Origin: an uncultured Clostridia bacterium
GTDB taxonomy: Bacteria; Bacillota; Clostridia; Christensenellales; Borkfalkiaceae
Reading direction: 5' to 3'
Length of the DNA: 53,480 nucleotides
Assembly (NCBI GenBank): GCA_959605945.1
Contig: CAUHGY010000002.1
Span: 1-53,480 of the forward strand
A program made the translations under genes and the position numbers. Below are positions 16,505 through 25,398 of the stretch, piece by piece. The notes below the pieces were generated by a model that was not told the DNA's origin, made no database searches, and saw nothing but the letters and a program-made list of their open reading frames with translations. Every line of letters begins with the position of its first letter. Within the stretch, counting starts at the first letter, position 1.

Positions 16505-17605
16505 ATGAAATTGATATGCGACGGTCTCGATCTTTCGGACGCGGTGTTAAAAGTAAGCAAGGCTCTGAGCACAAAATCGGCAAATCCCGTGCTTGAAGGA
16601 ATTAAAATAACGGCTCGGGGAGACAGTCTTTCTCTTCTCGCAACCGATATGGAACTGACGATAGAAAAACGCATCAAAGCCGACGTCATGATGGAAGGCG
16701 AAACGGTCGTCGTGGGGAAATATTTTGTGGATTTTGCAAAAAAACTCGAAAACGAACAGGTCGAGCTTTGCCGTCTTGACGACGGGCAGCTGCAGATAAA
16801 ATATTCCGATTCAGAGAGTGAATTGCAGGTTTTTCCCGTCGAAAACTATCCGAAGATAGAAAAGGAAAAAGACGGAAATTATTTCGAGCTTTCGCAGGAA
16901 GATTTTAAAAAAATCGTCGAAAGGACCGTGTTTTCATGTTCGGGAGACGATTCGCGCCCTATATTGAAAGGCTGTCTGTTTGAAATTTCCGGCGGAAATC
17001 TCACGGCTGTGGCTCTTGACGGGTTCAGGATGGCAGTCGTAAAAAAACAAGTTTCCGCAAGCGGAGATTTTAAAGCCATAATTCCCGCAAGAACCTTAAA
17101 TGAAATAACGAGGATTCTCGACAAGGACGACGGCAATATAAAGGTTATTCTGCAAAAAAACACGCTTTTGGTTGAAGTTGAAGGAACAACGCTTATTTCC
17201 CGCCTTATCGAGGGAGAGTTTGTAAAATACAACCATATTCTTCCCTCTTCGTTCGCCAATTTCGTGACCGTAGGAAGAGAACAGTTTACGAACAGCATAG
17301 AGAGAGCTTCCATCGTTGCAAGGAACGACAGATATAATATAGTCAAATTAGACATCAAAGAAAACGTAATGACGGTTTCTTCCAGATCAGAAGTGGGAAC
17401 GGTCAACGAAAACGTGACCGTTTCGCTTGAAGGAAAGGATCTGACTATCGCTTTCAACGGAAAATATCTTTTGGACTTTTTGAAAATAAGCGGGGACGAG
17501 TTTATAAAATTGAAACTCAATTCCCCCATCGATCCCTGTATAATAGAGCCGGCGTCGGACAGCGAGTTTTCCTATTTAGTGCTTCCTGTGAGAATAAACG
17601 CTTAA
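16505..17605 (+). CDS. dnaN: DNA polymerase III beta subunit (sliding clamp)
   Basis: Ring-shaped processivity clamp, 366 aa, three topologically similar domains. Recognised from MKLICDGLDLSDAVLKVSKAL, ITARGDSLSLLATDMELTIE, the interdomain VFPVENYPKI, FSCSGDDSRPILKGCLFEI (start of domain 2), ALDGFRMAVVKK, and the C-terminal LVLPVRINA, which ends in the usual clamp tail (consensus LPMR). It is the first gene rightwards from oriC and is followed by rpmH with its own promoter. Confidence 0.96.
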   Translation: MKLICDGLDLSDAVLKVSKALSTKSANPVLEGIKITARGDSLSLLATDMELTIEKRIKADVMMEGETVVVGKYFVDFAKKLENEQVELCRLDDGQLQIKYSDSESELQVFPVENYPKIEKEKDGNYFELSQEDFKKIVERTVFSCSGDDSRPILKGCLFEISGGNLTAVALDGFRMAVVKKQVSASGDFKAIIPARTLNEITRILDKDDGNIKVILQKNTLLVEVEGTTLISRLIEGEFVKYNHILPSSFANFVTVGREQFTNSIERASIVARNDRYNIVKLDIKENVMTVSSRSEVGTVNENVTVSLEGKDLTIAFNGKYLLDFLKISGDEFIKLKLNSPIDPCIIEPASDSEFSYLVLPVRINA

Positions 17606-17610
17606 TTTAA

Positions 17611-17639
17611 TTGACAAAACCGGTTAAAATCTATACAAT
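17611..17639 (+). promoter_or_regulatory. Promoter of rpmH-rnpA-yidD-yidC
   Basis: Consensus TTGACA (17611-17616), 17-bp spacer, TACAAT (17634-17639), 55 bases before rpmH, which has an AAGGAG site. A strong match, as expected for a ribosomal protein gene. Confidence 0.8.
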
Positions 17640-17693
17640 ATAAAGGCTATCGATTTAATAAAACAAAATCATACTTTTTCAAGGAGAAAATAA

Positions 17694-17828
17694 ATGAAAC
17701 AGACGTATCAGCCCAAGAAAAGACAGAGAAGCAAAGTTCACGGATTCAGACAGAGAATGAAAACGCGTTCGGGCAAAAATGTTTTAAAGCGCAGACGCAA
17801 CAAAGGGCGTCATAAAATTTCCGCATAA
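17694..17828 (+). CDS. rpmH: Ribosomal protein bL34
   Basis: A 44-residue, highly basic protein: MKQTYQPKKRQRSKVHGF, then RMKTRSGKNVLKRRR and the terminal KGRHKISA, matching bL34 over its full length (usual motif TYQPK-R-KR--HGFR-RM-T--GR--L--RR-KGR--LSA). It is a large-subunit component that lies near the exit-tunnel region. AAGGAG lies 8 bases before the ATG. It is 15 bases ahead of rnpA. Confidence 0.97.
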   Translation: MKQTYQPKKRQRSKVHGFRQRMKTRSGKNVLKRRRNKGRHKISA

Positions 17829-17843
17829 ACAAGGTTTAAGGGT

Positions 17844-18173
17844 TTGGATTACAGGTTAAAAAAAGAAAAAGATTTCAATCTGGTTTTCAAGAAGGGAAGA
17901 AAACTTTATTCTTCCCGCCTGACGCTTGTTTATATGGAAGCGAAGTGTTTGAAAGCCGGCTATGCCGTCGGAAAAAAACACGGAGGAAGCGTCGCAAGAA
18001 ACAGGATAAAAAGAATTTTAAGGGAATCTTTCAGAAGTTTTACTCCCGTTTTAAAGCAAAACTTCTTTTTTGTTTTTATACCTAAACCCGGTGTCGAGTA
18101 CGATTTTCACAAAATAAAAAGGGATATGGAATATCTTTTTAAAACAGGCGGTTTTTTGAAAGAAGTTAAATAA
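17844..18173 (+). CDS. rnpA: Ribonuclease P protein component
   Basis: Basic protein subunit that helps RNase P RNA bind pre-tRNA. Family features: YRLKKEKDFNLVFKKGRKLYS, then the RNR signature as GGSVARNRIKRILRESFR (~48-65). Length 109 aa is normal. Translation most likely begins at TTG 17844, because no in-frame ATG precedes the conserved start region. The stop overlaps the yidD ATG by one base (TAATG). Confidence 0.95.
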   Translation: MDYRLKKEKDFNLVFKKGRKLYSSRLTLVYMEAKCLKAGYAVGKKHGGSVARNRIKRILRESFRSFTPVLKQNFFFVFIPKPGVEYDFHKIKRDMEYLFKTGGFLKEVK

Positions 18174-18406
18174 TGCTGAAATTTTTAAGCGTCAAAGCGA
18201 TAAGGTTTTATCAGAAATATCTTTCCAAAGGCACTTGTATGTATATTCCCACTTGCTCGGAATATATGCTTGAGGCCATACTTAAACACGGCTTTTTCAA
18301 GGGTTTTGTGCTGGGCGTTTTCAGAATTCTGCGCTGCACTCCCTGGTGTAAGGGAGGGTTTGACAAAGTTCCCGATAAAAAAAGCGTAGTTAAATGGGTA
18401 TATTGA
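18173..18406 (+). CDS. yidD: Membrane protein insertion efficiency factor YidD
   Basis: Small (77 aa) protein with the family motifs IRFYQKYLSKG, the paired Cys of CMYIPTCSEYMLEAILKHG, and RILRCTPWCKGGFDKVP. It assists YidC-dependent insertion at the membrane. It is coupled to rnpA (TAATG) and lies 4 bases before yidC, the normal order. Confidence 0.95.
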   Translation: MLKFLSVKAIRFYQKYLSKGTCMYIPTCSEYMLEAILKHGFFKGFVLGVFRILRCTPWCKGGFDKVPDKKSVVKWVY

Positions 18407-18410
18407 AAAT

Positions 18411-19961
18411 ATGATAAGTTTGATTGATTTCGCCGTTCCCGTGACCGGAAATTTTCTGGTCGACATTATAAAATGGCTGATTGATATAAGTTCTTCGATC
18501 GCGCTCGGTATAGTTCTTTTTACCGTGCTTTTAAAATTGATAACGCTGCCGTTCGACTTTTTTTCGAGAGCATCCATGCGTAAAAACTCTCTTAAAATGG
18601 AACAGATGCGTCCCGAGCTCGAAAAATTGCAGAAGCAGTATGCAAACGATAAAGCTCTTTATAATCAGAAAATGATGGCTCTTTATAAAAAGAACGGATA
18701 TTCAATGTTCGGAGCATGTCTTCCGACCATCATTACTCTGGTTATTTTTATAGTTGCCATAAACGCGTACAGCAACTTTGCTCTCTATCAGGACAGGCAG
18801 TATTTTTACGATATGAGCAAGGCCTATAACAATGCCGTTTTTGCGGGCCTTGAAATAGATCACGGCGAAAACGCCTATATCACCTATTCCGAAGACAATA
18901 ATTCGCTTATAATAGAAGATGAAAAACTGTTGCTGTGCGCTGAAAACGGTGACGGAGTTTATGCGACAGACCAAAACGGTTTTGTCGTTGTTCCCGCAAA
19001 AAATTCCGACGGAACCGATTTCAACATACTCGTCAAAAAAGACACGAGAAATATAGACGGCGGAGTTACGCAGAATTTTTACCGCTTGAGAACCGAAAAC
19101 GGTTATGTCGAATATACGCGCGTTTACAGTTTCGATGAAGGCGAATTGGTATTCAGCACCGCGCAATATGAAATATACGGCGAAAATTTAAAAAATGAAG
19201 ATGCCGTAAAAAAACTGGCGAATAAATCCAATAACTACCTCAAAAACGAGGCGGGCAAGTATTTTTACGAACTTGAAGACACTTCGGACGAAGCAGCCGC
19301 GGATTTTATAGAAGATATCTGCGAAACGGTTTCCGCAAATAAGTTCAGAGAAGAAAACGTCAGATTCTTATGGGTAAAAAACATCTGGGTGACGGACAGC
19401 CCCATGGCTCACCCCGTGGAAGGAAACTACGACGCCAAGGATCAGGCTTTTAAAAACAGCGTCAGCAAAGACGGATATGACCACCTGATTGCAAAACTCA
19501 CGGAGGAACAGACTTCGGCGAACGGATATTTCATTCTTGCCATACTGACGGCCGGAATATCCTTTCTGACGCAGTTCGTGATGTCGAAAAGTCAGAAAGC
19601 GCAGATGGAATTGCAAACCGTTGACGGACAAGGCGCGAAAACGCAGAAAATGATGATGTGGATAATGCCGATCATGATGGCTGTTTTTGCGTTTATGTAT
19701 ACCGCGGCGTTTTCTATATACATGATTTTAAGTTCGGTAATAAGCATTCTGACGACGCTCGGCATAAACTGGATTGTTGACAGAAAATATAAGAAAAACG
19801 ACTCTGACGACAACGAAATTGTCAGAGGCAGAGTTTATATTCCCAAAGAGGACGAAAACGAAGGGAAAGAGAAAAATAAGAATAAAGAGGAAAAAGAACA
19901 GCCCGGCGATTTTATAACGGGCGAAAATTCCAAAAAACACATCAGAGGCAGACTCAAATAG
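18411..19961 (+). CDS. yidC: Membrane protein insertase YidC/OxaI with a large extracytoplasmic insertion
   Basis: Inserts and folds membrane proteins, with or without SecYEG. Core: TM ~28-48 (SIALGIVLFTVLLKLITLPF), cytoplasmic coiled hairpin with MRPELEKLQKQYANDKALYNQK, TM ~103-122, TM ~372-392 (YFILAILTAGISFLTQFVM), and TM segments ~413-453. The groove position usually occupied by Arg in Gram-positive homologues appears as Lys 42 (LLKLITLP). Between the second core TM and the conserved FLWVKNIW (~318-326) about 190 polar residues are inserted, predicted outside the membrane, so the protein is 516 aa versus ~260-290 for SpoIIIJ-like proteins. The C-terminal tail is charged (NEGKEKNKNKEEKE). 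The last gene of the promoter's operon before jag. Confidence 0.93.
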   Translation: MISLIDFAVPVTGNFLVDIIKWLIDISSSIALGIVLFTVLLKLITLPFDFFSRASMRKNSLKMEQMRPELEKLQKQYANDKALYNQKMMALYKKNGYSMFGACLPTIITLVIFIVAINAYSNFALYQDRQYFYDMSKAYNNAVFAGLEIDHGENAYITYSEDNNSLIIEDEKLLLCAENGDGVYATDQNGFVVVPAKNSDGTDFNILVKKDTRNIDGGVTQNFYRLRTENGYVEYTRVYSFDEGELVFSTAQYEIYGENLKNEDAVKKLANKSNNYLKNEAGKYFYELEDTSDEAAADFIEDICETVSANKFREENVRFLWVKNIWVTDSPMAHPVEGNYDAKDQAFKNSVSKDGYDHLIAKLTEEQTSANGYFILAILTAGISFLTQFVMSKSQKAQMELQTVDGQGAKTQKMMMWIMPIMMAVFAFMYTAAFSIYMILSSVISILTTLGINWIVDRKYKKNDSDDNEIVRGRVYIPKEDENEGKEKNKNKEEKEQPGDFITGENSKKHIRGRLK

Positions 19962-19996
19962 AAAAAAAGCGCTATGGGCGCACGGAGGTTAGTTTT

Positions 19997-20827
19997 ATGC
20001 AGTTTACAGGTAAAACGGTTGAAGAGGCCGTCGCAGCGGGATTGAAAGAACTGGGATTGAATGAAAGCGATGCGGAAGTGACGGTTGTGGAAGAACCGGT
20101 CAAGGGGCTTTTCGGAAAACTTAAAGGCAAAGCTGTGGTTGAAATTGAAAAAAAAGTTACGGGGATCGACAGAGCGGTCGAATTTGTAAAAAATCTTTTG
20201 GAAATGTTAAAGATCGACGCACAGATAGAGTTCAGCGACGAAGGCGAAAACCCCGTCATAACGCTGGTTTCGGATTCTTCTTCATCGGTGATAGGTTATC
20301 GCGGCGAAGTTCTCGACTCCATTCAGACGCTTGCCGGCGCGGTTGCCAACATCGGAAGCAAGTCTTACAAAAAAGTGGTGGTCGACTGTGAAAATTACAG
20401 ATCCAGACGCGAAGATACGCTCATCAAACTTGCCCATAAACTCGAAAGCAAGGCTGCCGATATGAGAAGAGAAGTTATTTTGGAGCCGATGAGTCCGTTT
20501 GAAAGAAGAATCATCCATACCGCGCTCTCCGACAGTCTGACGGTAACTACAAGAAGCGACGGTAAAGAGCCGAACCGCTATGTAGTCATTGTCCCCTATG
20601 ACAAAGATCAGTTCAGCAAACCTTACAACGCCGGAAGAAACAGTCAGCAGGGCGGAAGAAAATACGGCGCCCGTAAAGACAGGTCGGGGCGCGGAGACAG
20701 ATATAAAAGCCGCGGCAGGAATTTCAGAGATAACAGAAACAGATCCGACCGCAGTGCTTCGGGAGAAAAAAGAAAGTCCTCTTCGGGATTCGGAACGTAT
20801 CTCGGCAACAGTTTCAAGGATTTTTGA
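19997..20827 (+). CDS. jag: RNA-binding protein Jag/KhpB
   Basis: Jag_N domain (TGKTVEEAVAAGLKELGL, ~4-21, and PVKGLFGKLKGKA), KH domain (VIGYRGEVLDSIQTLAGAV), and R3H domain (PMSPFERRIIHTALSD, then EPNRYVVIVPYD). The Arg/Gly/Asn-rich C-terminal ~65 residues form an extra basic tail likely to add RNA affinity. In other Bacillota Jag pairs with KhpA and affects cell shape and envelope synthesis. CGGAGG precedes the ATG; terminator directly after. Confidence 0.93.
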   Translation: MQFTGKTVEEAVAAGLKELGLNESDAEVTVVEEPVKGLFGKLKGKAVVEIEKKVTGIDRAVEFVKNLLEMLKIDAQIEFSDEGENPVITLVSDSSSSVIGYRGEVLDSIQTLAGAVANIGSKSYKKVVVDCENYRSRREDTLIKLAHKLESKAADMRREVILEPMSPFERRIIHTALSDSLTVTTRSDGKEPNRYVVIVPYDKDQFSKPYNAGRNSQQGGRKYGARKDRSGRGDRYKSRGRNFRDNRNRSDRSASGEKRKSSSGFGTYLGNSFKDF

Positions 20828-20838
20828 TAATAAATGCA

Positions 20839-20872
20839 AAAAAGGACTTTTCACAGTCCTTTTTGTTTTTTT
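20839..20872 (+). terminator. Intrinsic terminator after jag
   Basis: A 10-bp stem AAAAAGGACT / AGTCCTTTTT with TTTCAC loop, followed by GTTTTTTT. Classic form, ending the yidC-jag unit. Confidence 0.9.
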
Positions 20873-21156
20873 ATCTTTCGTCTATCGCAGAAAAAAACCG
20901 TTTTCTGCCGGTGCTTTTCGGGTGAGTTAAAAATCGGGCGTTCGGCAAAAAACGGTCGGACGGCTTAAACCGCCGAAAAAATAATTATTTTCATCAGAAA
21001 GTTTCATTCGCGGAGCAAAAACAATAAACGGAAGATGTTTATTCGTTTTAACTGCGATATGGAAATTTTTTGTGCCGCATTTTTAAAACCGAAGGCGACA
21101 TAAAAATAAACGGTTTATTATAATATGTAAATTTTGCAGAGTAATAAGGAGAGAAA
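20873..21156. other. Spacer with a -10 element upstream of the synthase-like gene
   Basis: No gene. A TATAAT at 21119-21124 and a GGAGAG site near 21149 precede the next ORF; no convincing -35 is visible. Confidence 0.45.
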
Positions 21157-22755
21157 ATGAAAAAAAATTGGCTGCTTTATCTTACGGGATTTTTTTCGGG
21201 AATGTCCGTTATGGCGATAGAACTCGGCGCTTCGAGACTTCTTGCCCCCTATTTTTCATCGTCGCAGATAGTGTGGACTATCGTTATCGGAATAATAATG
21301 ATAGCTATGGCGGCGGGAAACGTCATAGGCGGAAAAATGGCGGACAAGCACCCTACCCCTACCCGGCTTTTCATATGGCTGTTTGCCGCCGCTACATGGA
21401 CAATGCTCATTCCCCTCTTCGGAAAGTTCGTTATTTCGGGAGTGGCTCTGGTACTTGCGATGTTCGTAACGAGCAATTATCTGGTCTGGGCGGCGCTTTT
21501 TTCCTGTATTCTGGTTTTTGCTTTTCCCCTGCTCGTTCTGGGGATGATAACCCCTAATCTCGTCAAATACGCAGTGAAAGACCTTGCCGAAAACGGCAAA
21601 ACGGTCGGCGCCATCGAAGCTGCAAATACCGTCGGGAGCATTATAGGCACGTTTCTTCCGACTTTCGTCACCATTCCGTTTATAGGAACTTCGTTGACGT
21701 TTGTGGTCTTTGCAAGCGTGCTGTACGTTATTTGTCTGACGTATTTCATTGTAAAAAAGAAATTTATGGTGAGAACCGTCATTACAGCCGTGCTCGCGCT
21801 TGCCGTGGGCATAGTTTCCAACGGCATAGGCATAGCCTATTGGCAGAACAATATTCTGTATGAAGGCGAATCGGTATACAATTATCTGCGCGTGGAAGAA
21901 ACGGAAGACTCTGTTATTTTATCTACAAACGTGCTGTTCGGGGTGCAGTCGGTCAAGATGAAAGACCATTCGCTTACGGGCATGTATTACGACTATGCCC
22001 TTGCGGCTCCGGTGATGGCGGGCGCGAAAGAAGATTTAAGCGTGCTTATCTTAGGGCTCGGTACGGGAACTTTTGCTACGCAGTGCGTAGAATATTTCGG
22101 AATAGAAGATATTACTGGCGTGGAGATAGACGGAAAAATCATCGATCTTGCACGCGAATATTTTTCGCTTCCCCCTTCGGTGAACGCCGTGGAAGGCGAC
22201 GGGAGAGCGTATCTTACTTATACCGACAAAAAACACGACGTCATCATGGTCGATGCTTATCAGGACATTACTATTCCCTTTCAGATGTCGTCAAAAGAAT
22301 TTTTTGCGCTGGTAAAAGAACATCTGACCGACTGCGGCGTTATGGTCTTGAATATGAATATGCGCGCCAACGCGGAAGGCGGCATAAACCAATATATATC
22401 GGACACCGTGAAAAGCGAATTTTCTTCCGTATACACTGCGGCGACTTCGGCTTCGGGAAACGTTGAACTGTTTGCGTCGGACAATTTTGACTGCAAACAG
22501 AAACTCAAAGAAAATACGGCTGCCGTCGGAAATGCGACCGTGCGCGGATTTATGTCTAACGTTTTGGATAAATTACAGGAAGAAACGGGCGGAGACTATA
22601 TTCTTACCGACGACAAAGCGCCCGTAGAGCTGCTCGGGATGAGAGTTCTCGACAACATGATAGTGTCGGAACTCGATTATTATAAAAAGAAGTTTTCCGG
22701 AATGAGCCTGAAAGAACTTATAGAATTGCTTTTCAGCGGTCAGCTTTTTAATTAA
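21157..22755 (+). CDS. Membrane-bound spermidine synthase-like protein (MFS/synthase fusion type)
   Basis: The N-terminal ~225 residues contain about seven hydrophobic segments, starting WLLYLTGFFSGMSVMAIELGA, as in the fused MFS/spermidine-synthase family. The C-terminal part is a Rossmann methyltransferase-like synthase domain: VLILGLGTGTFATQCVEYF (nucleotide loop), ITGVEIDGKIIDLAREYF, VEGDGRAYL and HDVIMVDAYQD, the last containing the Asp that abstracts a proton in aminopropyltransferases. True substrate is uncertain; many membrane-fused homologues are not proven polyamine enzymes. Length 532 aa is usual for this architecture. It stands alone after the jag terminator. Confidence 0.85.
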   Translation: MKKNWLLYLTGFFSGMSVMAIELGASRLLAPYFSSSQIVWTIVIGIIMIAMAAGNVIGGKMADKHPTPTRLFIWLFAAATWTMLIPLFGKFVISGVALVLAMFVTSNYLVWAALFSCILVFAFPLLVLGMITPNLVKYAVKDLAENGKTVGAIEAANTVGSIIGTFLPTFVTIPFIGTSLTFVVFASVLYVICLTYFIVKKKFMVRTVITAVLALAVGIVSNGIGIAYWQNNILYEGESVYNYLRVEETEDSVILSTNVLFGVQSVKMKDHSLTGMYYDYALAAPVMAGAKEDLSVLILGLGTGTFATQCVEYFGIEDITGVEIDGKIIDLAREYFSLPPSVNAVEGDGRAYLTYTDKKHDVIMVDAYQDITIPFQMSSKEFFALVKEHLTDCGVMVLNMNMRANAEGGINQYISDTVKSEFSSVYTAATSASGNVELFASDNFDCKQKLKENTAAVGNATVRGFMSNVLDKLQEETGGDYILTDDKAPVELLGMRVLDNMIVSELDYYKKKFSGMSLKELIELLFSGQLFN

Positions 22756-22756
22756 G

Positions 22757-22965
22757 TATGTCCGATAAATTGAGGTAAGAAAACGGTTTCAGGTCTGCTA
22801 CGCATAGACCGTCCCGAAAACGTTTGCACGCGGAGCGGCGCTTTTCATCGCGGTTTTTTAGGAAATTGAAAAGCCGTAACCGTCATAGAGGCGGCAGGCG
22901 CATATCTCGGCTGCTGCTTTCTAAGTTGTAGGGACTGCTCGGGAAACAGCCGTTTATCGGATTTA
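22757..22965 (+). ncRNA. Candidate structured RNA closed by a 9-bp terminal stem
   Basis: The ~300-base spacer holds a set of nested pairings: TCCGATAAA (22761-22769) with TTTATCGGA (22953-22961); AAACGGTTTC (22781-22790) with GAAAACGTTT (9 of 10, 22816-22825) around GGTCT/AGACC; CGGC..TTTTCA with TGAAAAGCCG near 22835-22876; and a 10-bp GAGGCGGCAG / CTGCTGCTTT pairing (22888-22919, with G-U pairs). Strand is assumed from neighbours. Length and closed rod-like ends recall 6S RNA, but I cannot confirm any class. No terminator is seen right after it, so a 5' leader of the DUF1848 gene is also possible. Confidence 0.35.
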
Positions 22966-23057
22966 CCCTTATATCTGACCGTATTTGTAGCTTTAACGAA
23001 ATTTATGACCGAATTGACGTTTAAGTGCGCGACAGAGAATAAAGGAGAAGAAAGATC

Positions 23058-24023
23058 ATGATATTGAATACCGGCGCGAGGACGGATACCGTTCAGTATT
23101 ATTCCGATTGGCTGCTGAACAGATTTTCCGAAGGATATGTTCTGACCCGTAATCCTTTGTTTCCCGATAACGTGACGAGATACGATTTATCTCCCGAAAA
23201 AATCGACTGCGTGCTTTTCTGTTCTAAAAATTACGCACCCGTTTTACCGAGACTGTATGAAATAACCGATAAATACAGAACTTATTTTCATTATACCATA
23301 ACTGCTTACGGTAAGGACGTCGAGCCCGGCGTTCCTTCAGTCGAAGAAAGCATTGCCACGCTTAAAAAACTGTGTGCCGCCGTCGGAAAAAACAAAATTG
23401 CCTGGCGCTACGATCCCGTTCTTCTCACCGAAAAATATACCGTTCGTACGCATATAGAGACGTTTTCGCGCATGGCGGAAGAACTTGCGCCTTTTATAGA
23501 CAGATGCATATTCAGTTTCGTGGAGACTTATAAAAAACTGCGGACGAATATGCCAGAGCTTATTCCCCTTACCGAAAAAGACAAAAGAGAAATCGCGGAA
23601 GCGTTGGGAAAGACGGCAAAAGACAACGGCATTTATCTTCAAACCTGCGGCACCGACGAAAGGTATGCGCAGTTCGGAATACATTCTTCGGGCTGTGCCA
23701 CGGCGGAAATTCTGGGAAAAGCAAACGGCTGCGAGTTCAGAAATTTAAAGCATAAAGGGCTGAGAAAAGGCTGTCATTGCATAGAAAGCCGCGATATCGG
23801 CGCTTACGATTCCTGTCTCAACGGCTGCAAATACTGTTACGCGAATAAAAGCCCCGAAACAGCGGCGGCAAATTATAAATACCATGATCCGCAGTCTCCG
23901 CTTCTGCTCGGAAGCCTTAAAAGCACCGACAGGGTTACGGCAGGCGAACAGCGGTCGCTGTTGAAATCAAAAGCCGTGCAGCCCGATTTTTTCGGGGGCG
24001 GACTTTTTTCGGATCCGAACTGA
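23058..24023 (+). CDS. DUF1848 family protein, Fe-S/radical-SAM-like Cys motif
   Basis: The 321-aa product matches DUF1848: N-terminal MILNTGARTDTVQYY and FSEGYVLTRNP, DCVLFCSKNYAPVLPRL, ITAYGKDVEPGVPS, WRYDPVLLTEKY, FSFVETYKKL, and a C-terminal cluster CHCIESRDIGAYDSC with C253-x3-C257-x2-C260, the spacing used by radical SAM proteins for a 4Fe-4S cluster. Function is unknown. AAAGGAG precedes the ATG. A ~50-bp degenerate piece of a related gene occurs at 36847-36893. Confidence 0.85.
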   Translation: MILNTGARTDTVQYYSDWLLNRFSEGYVLTRNPLFPDNVTRYDLSPEKIDCVLFCSKNYAPVLPRLYEITDKYRTYFHYTITAYGKDVEPGVPSVEESIATLKKLCAAVGKNKIAWRYDPVLLTEKYTVRTHIETFSRMAEELAPFIDRCIFSFVETYKKLRTNMPELIPLTEKDKREIAEALGKTAKDNGIYLQTCGTDERYAQFGIHSSGCATAEILGKANGCEFRNLKHKGLRKGCHCIESRDIGAYDSCLNGCKYCYANKSPETAAANYKYHDPQSPLLLGSLKSTDRVTAGEQRSLLKSKAVQPDFFGGGLFSDPN

Positions 24024-24103
24024 AATTTCAGCGGATATATTCCGTGCTATAAGCAAAATAAACGGAAAAATTTTTTAAAAGATGAATTTACAAAGGAGTA
24101 TTT

Positions 24104-24925
24104 ATGCCCGAACTGCCCGAAGTTGAAACCGTGCGGAGGGTTCTTGAACCGCACTTACTTAAAAAGACAATTACAGGAGTGCAAATACATAACGCGCAGG
24201 TCATTGCCGCACCCTCTCCCGAAAAATTTGCAGAAGATGTGTTTGGACAGAAGATTGCCGCCTTTACGCGGCGAGGAAAATTTTTACGGCTGATGTTTGA
24301 CAGCGGCGATTATTTAACGATACATCTGCGCATGACGGGCGGCCTGACAATAGAGCAGCAGCCTGTGCCGCTTGAAAAGCACACACACGTTGTTCTTTCA
24401 CTCGACGACGGCAATGAGCTGCGCTATGAGGATGTGCGCCGTTTGGGAAAACTGTGGTTTGCAAGAAACGGCGAAGAAGATATAAGCGGTGTAAAAAAAT
24501 TGGGAATTGAGCCGTTTGACGGAAAATTAAATGCGGCGTATCTGCGCGGCAAATGCCAAAACAGCAAAAAGCCCGTCAAGTCAATGCTGCTCGATCAGAC
24601 GGTTGTGGCGGGTATAGGAAATATTTATTCGGATGAAATTTTGTTTTCCTGTTCCGTCTTGCCCGAAAGAGAATGTAGGTCGCTTACGGACAGCGAATGG
24701 GAAAAACTTACTCTGACTATTAAGGAAAGAATTTTATATTTTACCGAAAAGAACGCCGTAAGCTTCGATGAATATTCCCTTTTCAAGGGTAAAGATTACC
24801 GCAATACGCCTTATCTGCAGGTATACGGAAAAAGCGGTAAACCCTGCCCCGCATGCGGAGAGCCGTTGAAAAAAATCGTCGTCGGCGGCAGAAGTTCGGT
24901 TTTTTGCCCGCACTGTCAGAAATAA
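24104..24925 (+). CDS. mutM: Formamidopyrimidine-DNA glycosylase (MutM/Fpg)
   Basis: Bifunctional glycosylase/AP lyase removing 8-oxoguanine and FaPy lesions. Catalytic N-terminus MPELPEVETVRR (P1 nucleophile after Met removal, E2), the conserved Lys in TRRGKFLRLMF, helix-two-turn-helix region LLDQTVVAGIGNIYSDEILF, and C-terminal zinc finger CPACGEPLKKIVVGGRSSVF followed by CPHC. Length 273 aa is standard. AAAGGAG precedes the ATG; a perfect terminator follows. Confidence 0.96.
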   Translation: MPELPEVETVRRVLEPHLLKKTITGVQIHNAQVIAAPSPEKFAEDVFGQKIAAFTRRGKFLRLMFDSGDYLTIHLRMTGGLTIEQQPVPLEKHTHVVLSLDDGNELRYEDVRRLGKLWFARNGEEDISGVKKLGIEPFDGKLNAAYLRGKCQNSKKPVKSMLLDQTVVAGIGNIYSDEILFSCSVLPERECRSLTDSEWEKLTLTIKERILYFTEKNAVSFDEYSLFKGKDYRNTPYLQVYGKSGKPCPACGEPLKKIVVGGRSSVFCPHCQK

Positions 24926-24939
24926 ATATAAGTTGTTTA

Positions 24940-24981
24940 AAAACCCCCGCATTCTCCGTTAAGGGAGAATGCGGGGGTTTT
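24940..24981. terminator. Bidirectional terminator between mutM and the convergent unknown gene
   Basis: An 18-bp perfect stem (AAAACCCCCGCATTCTCC and its complement) with a 6-nt loop; A-runs and T-runs on both flanks allow use on either strand for mutM and for the minus-strand gene ending at 25006. Confidence 0.92.
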
Positions 24982-25005
24982 GCGTAATAGTCCGATCGAT
25001 CGTTT

Positions 25006-25398
25006 TTATATACCCAAAATATAGAATCCGTTGCGGTTTTCGCCGTGTTTCAGCCATTGCAGCAGCGTTTCGCCGTCGGCCGTTTTAATTTTTTCCGTTT
25101 TACCGATAATTTCTTTAAGCCGTTCGGGAGGATAATAATTTATTCCGTAAATATCGCACTCTCCGCTCTTTAAATTTCCGTAAATACCGTTATTGAAAAT
25201 TTCTCGGTAATCGGATATAAAAGCGTCTATATCATCGACGAATACGTATAAAGAATCGTCTTTCCAAAAGTCTATCGTCTTTACGGAAACCGTTTTTTTA
25301 AGTTTTGTTCCCGCGGAAAGAGTGCAATATTGAAACTCTATAAAAGCAGATCCGCCGTACTTTCTTCTCTGTTCTGCATTTTTAAAATTTAAAAACAT
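25006..25398 (-). CDS. Unknown protein, 130 aa
   Basis: I do not recognise it. The soluble sequence has an N-terminal FLNFKNAEQRRKYGGSAFIEF, a central acidic segment VFVDDIDAFISDYREIF, and aromatic residues throughout; no signal peptide or membrane helix. It is monocistronic, ends at the shared terminator with mutM, and has a run AAATTTAAAAACATG at its start rather than a clear Shine-Dalgarno site. The coding call rests on length, codon regularity and clean flanks. Confidence 0.65.
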   Translation of the reverse strand: MFLNFKNAEQRRKYGGSAFIEFQYCTLSAGTKLKKTVSVKTIDFWKDDSLYVFVDDIDAFISDYREIFNNGIYGNLKSGECDIYGINYYPPERLKEIIGKTEKIKTADGETLLQWLKHGENRNGFYILGI

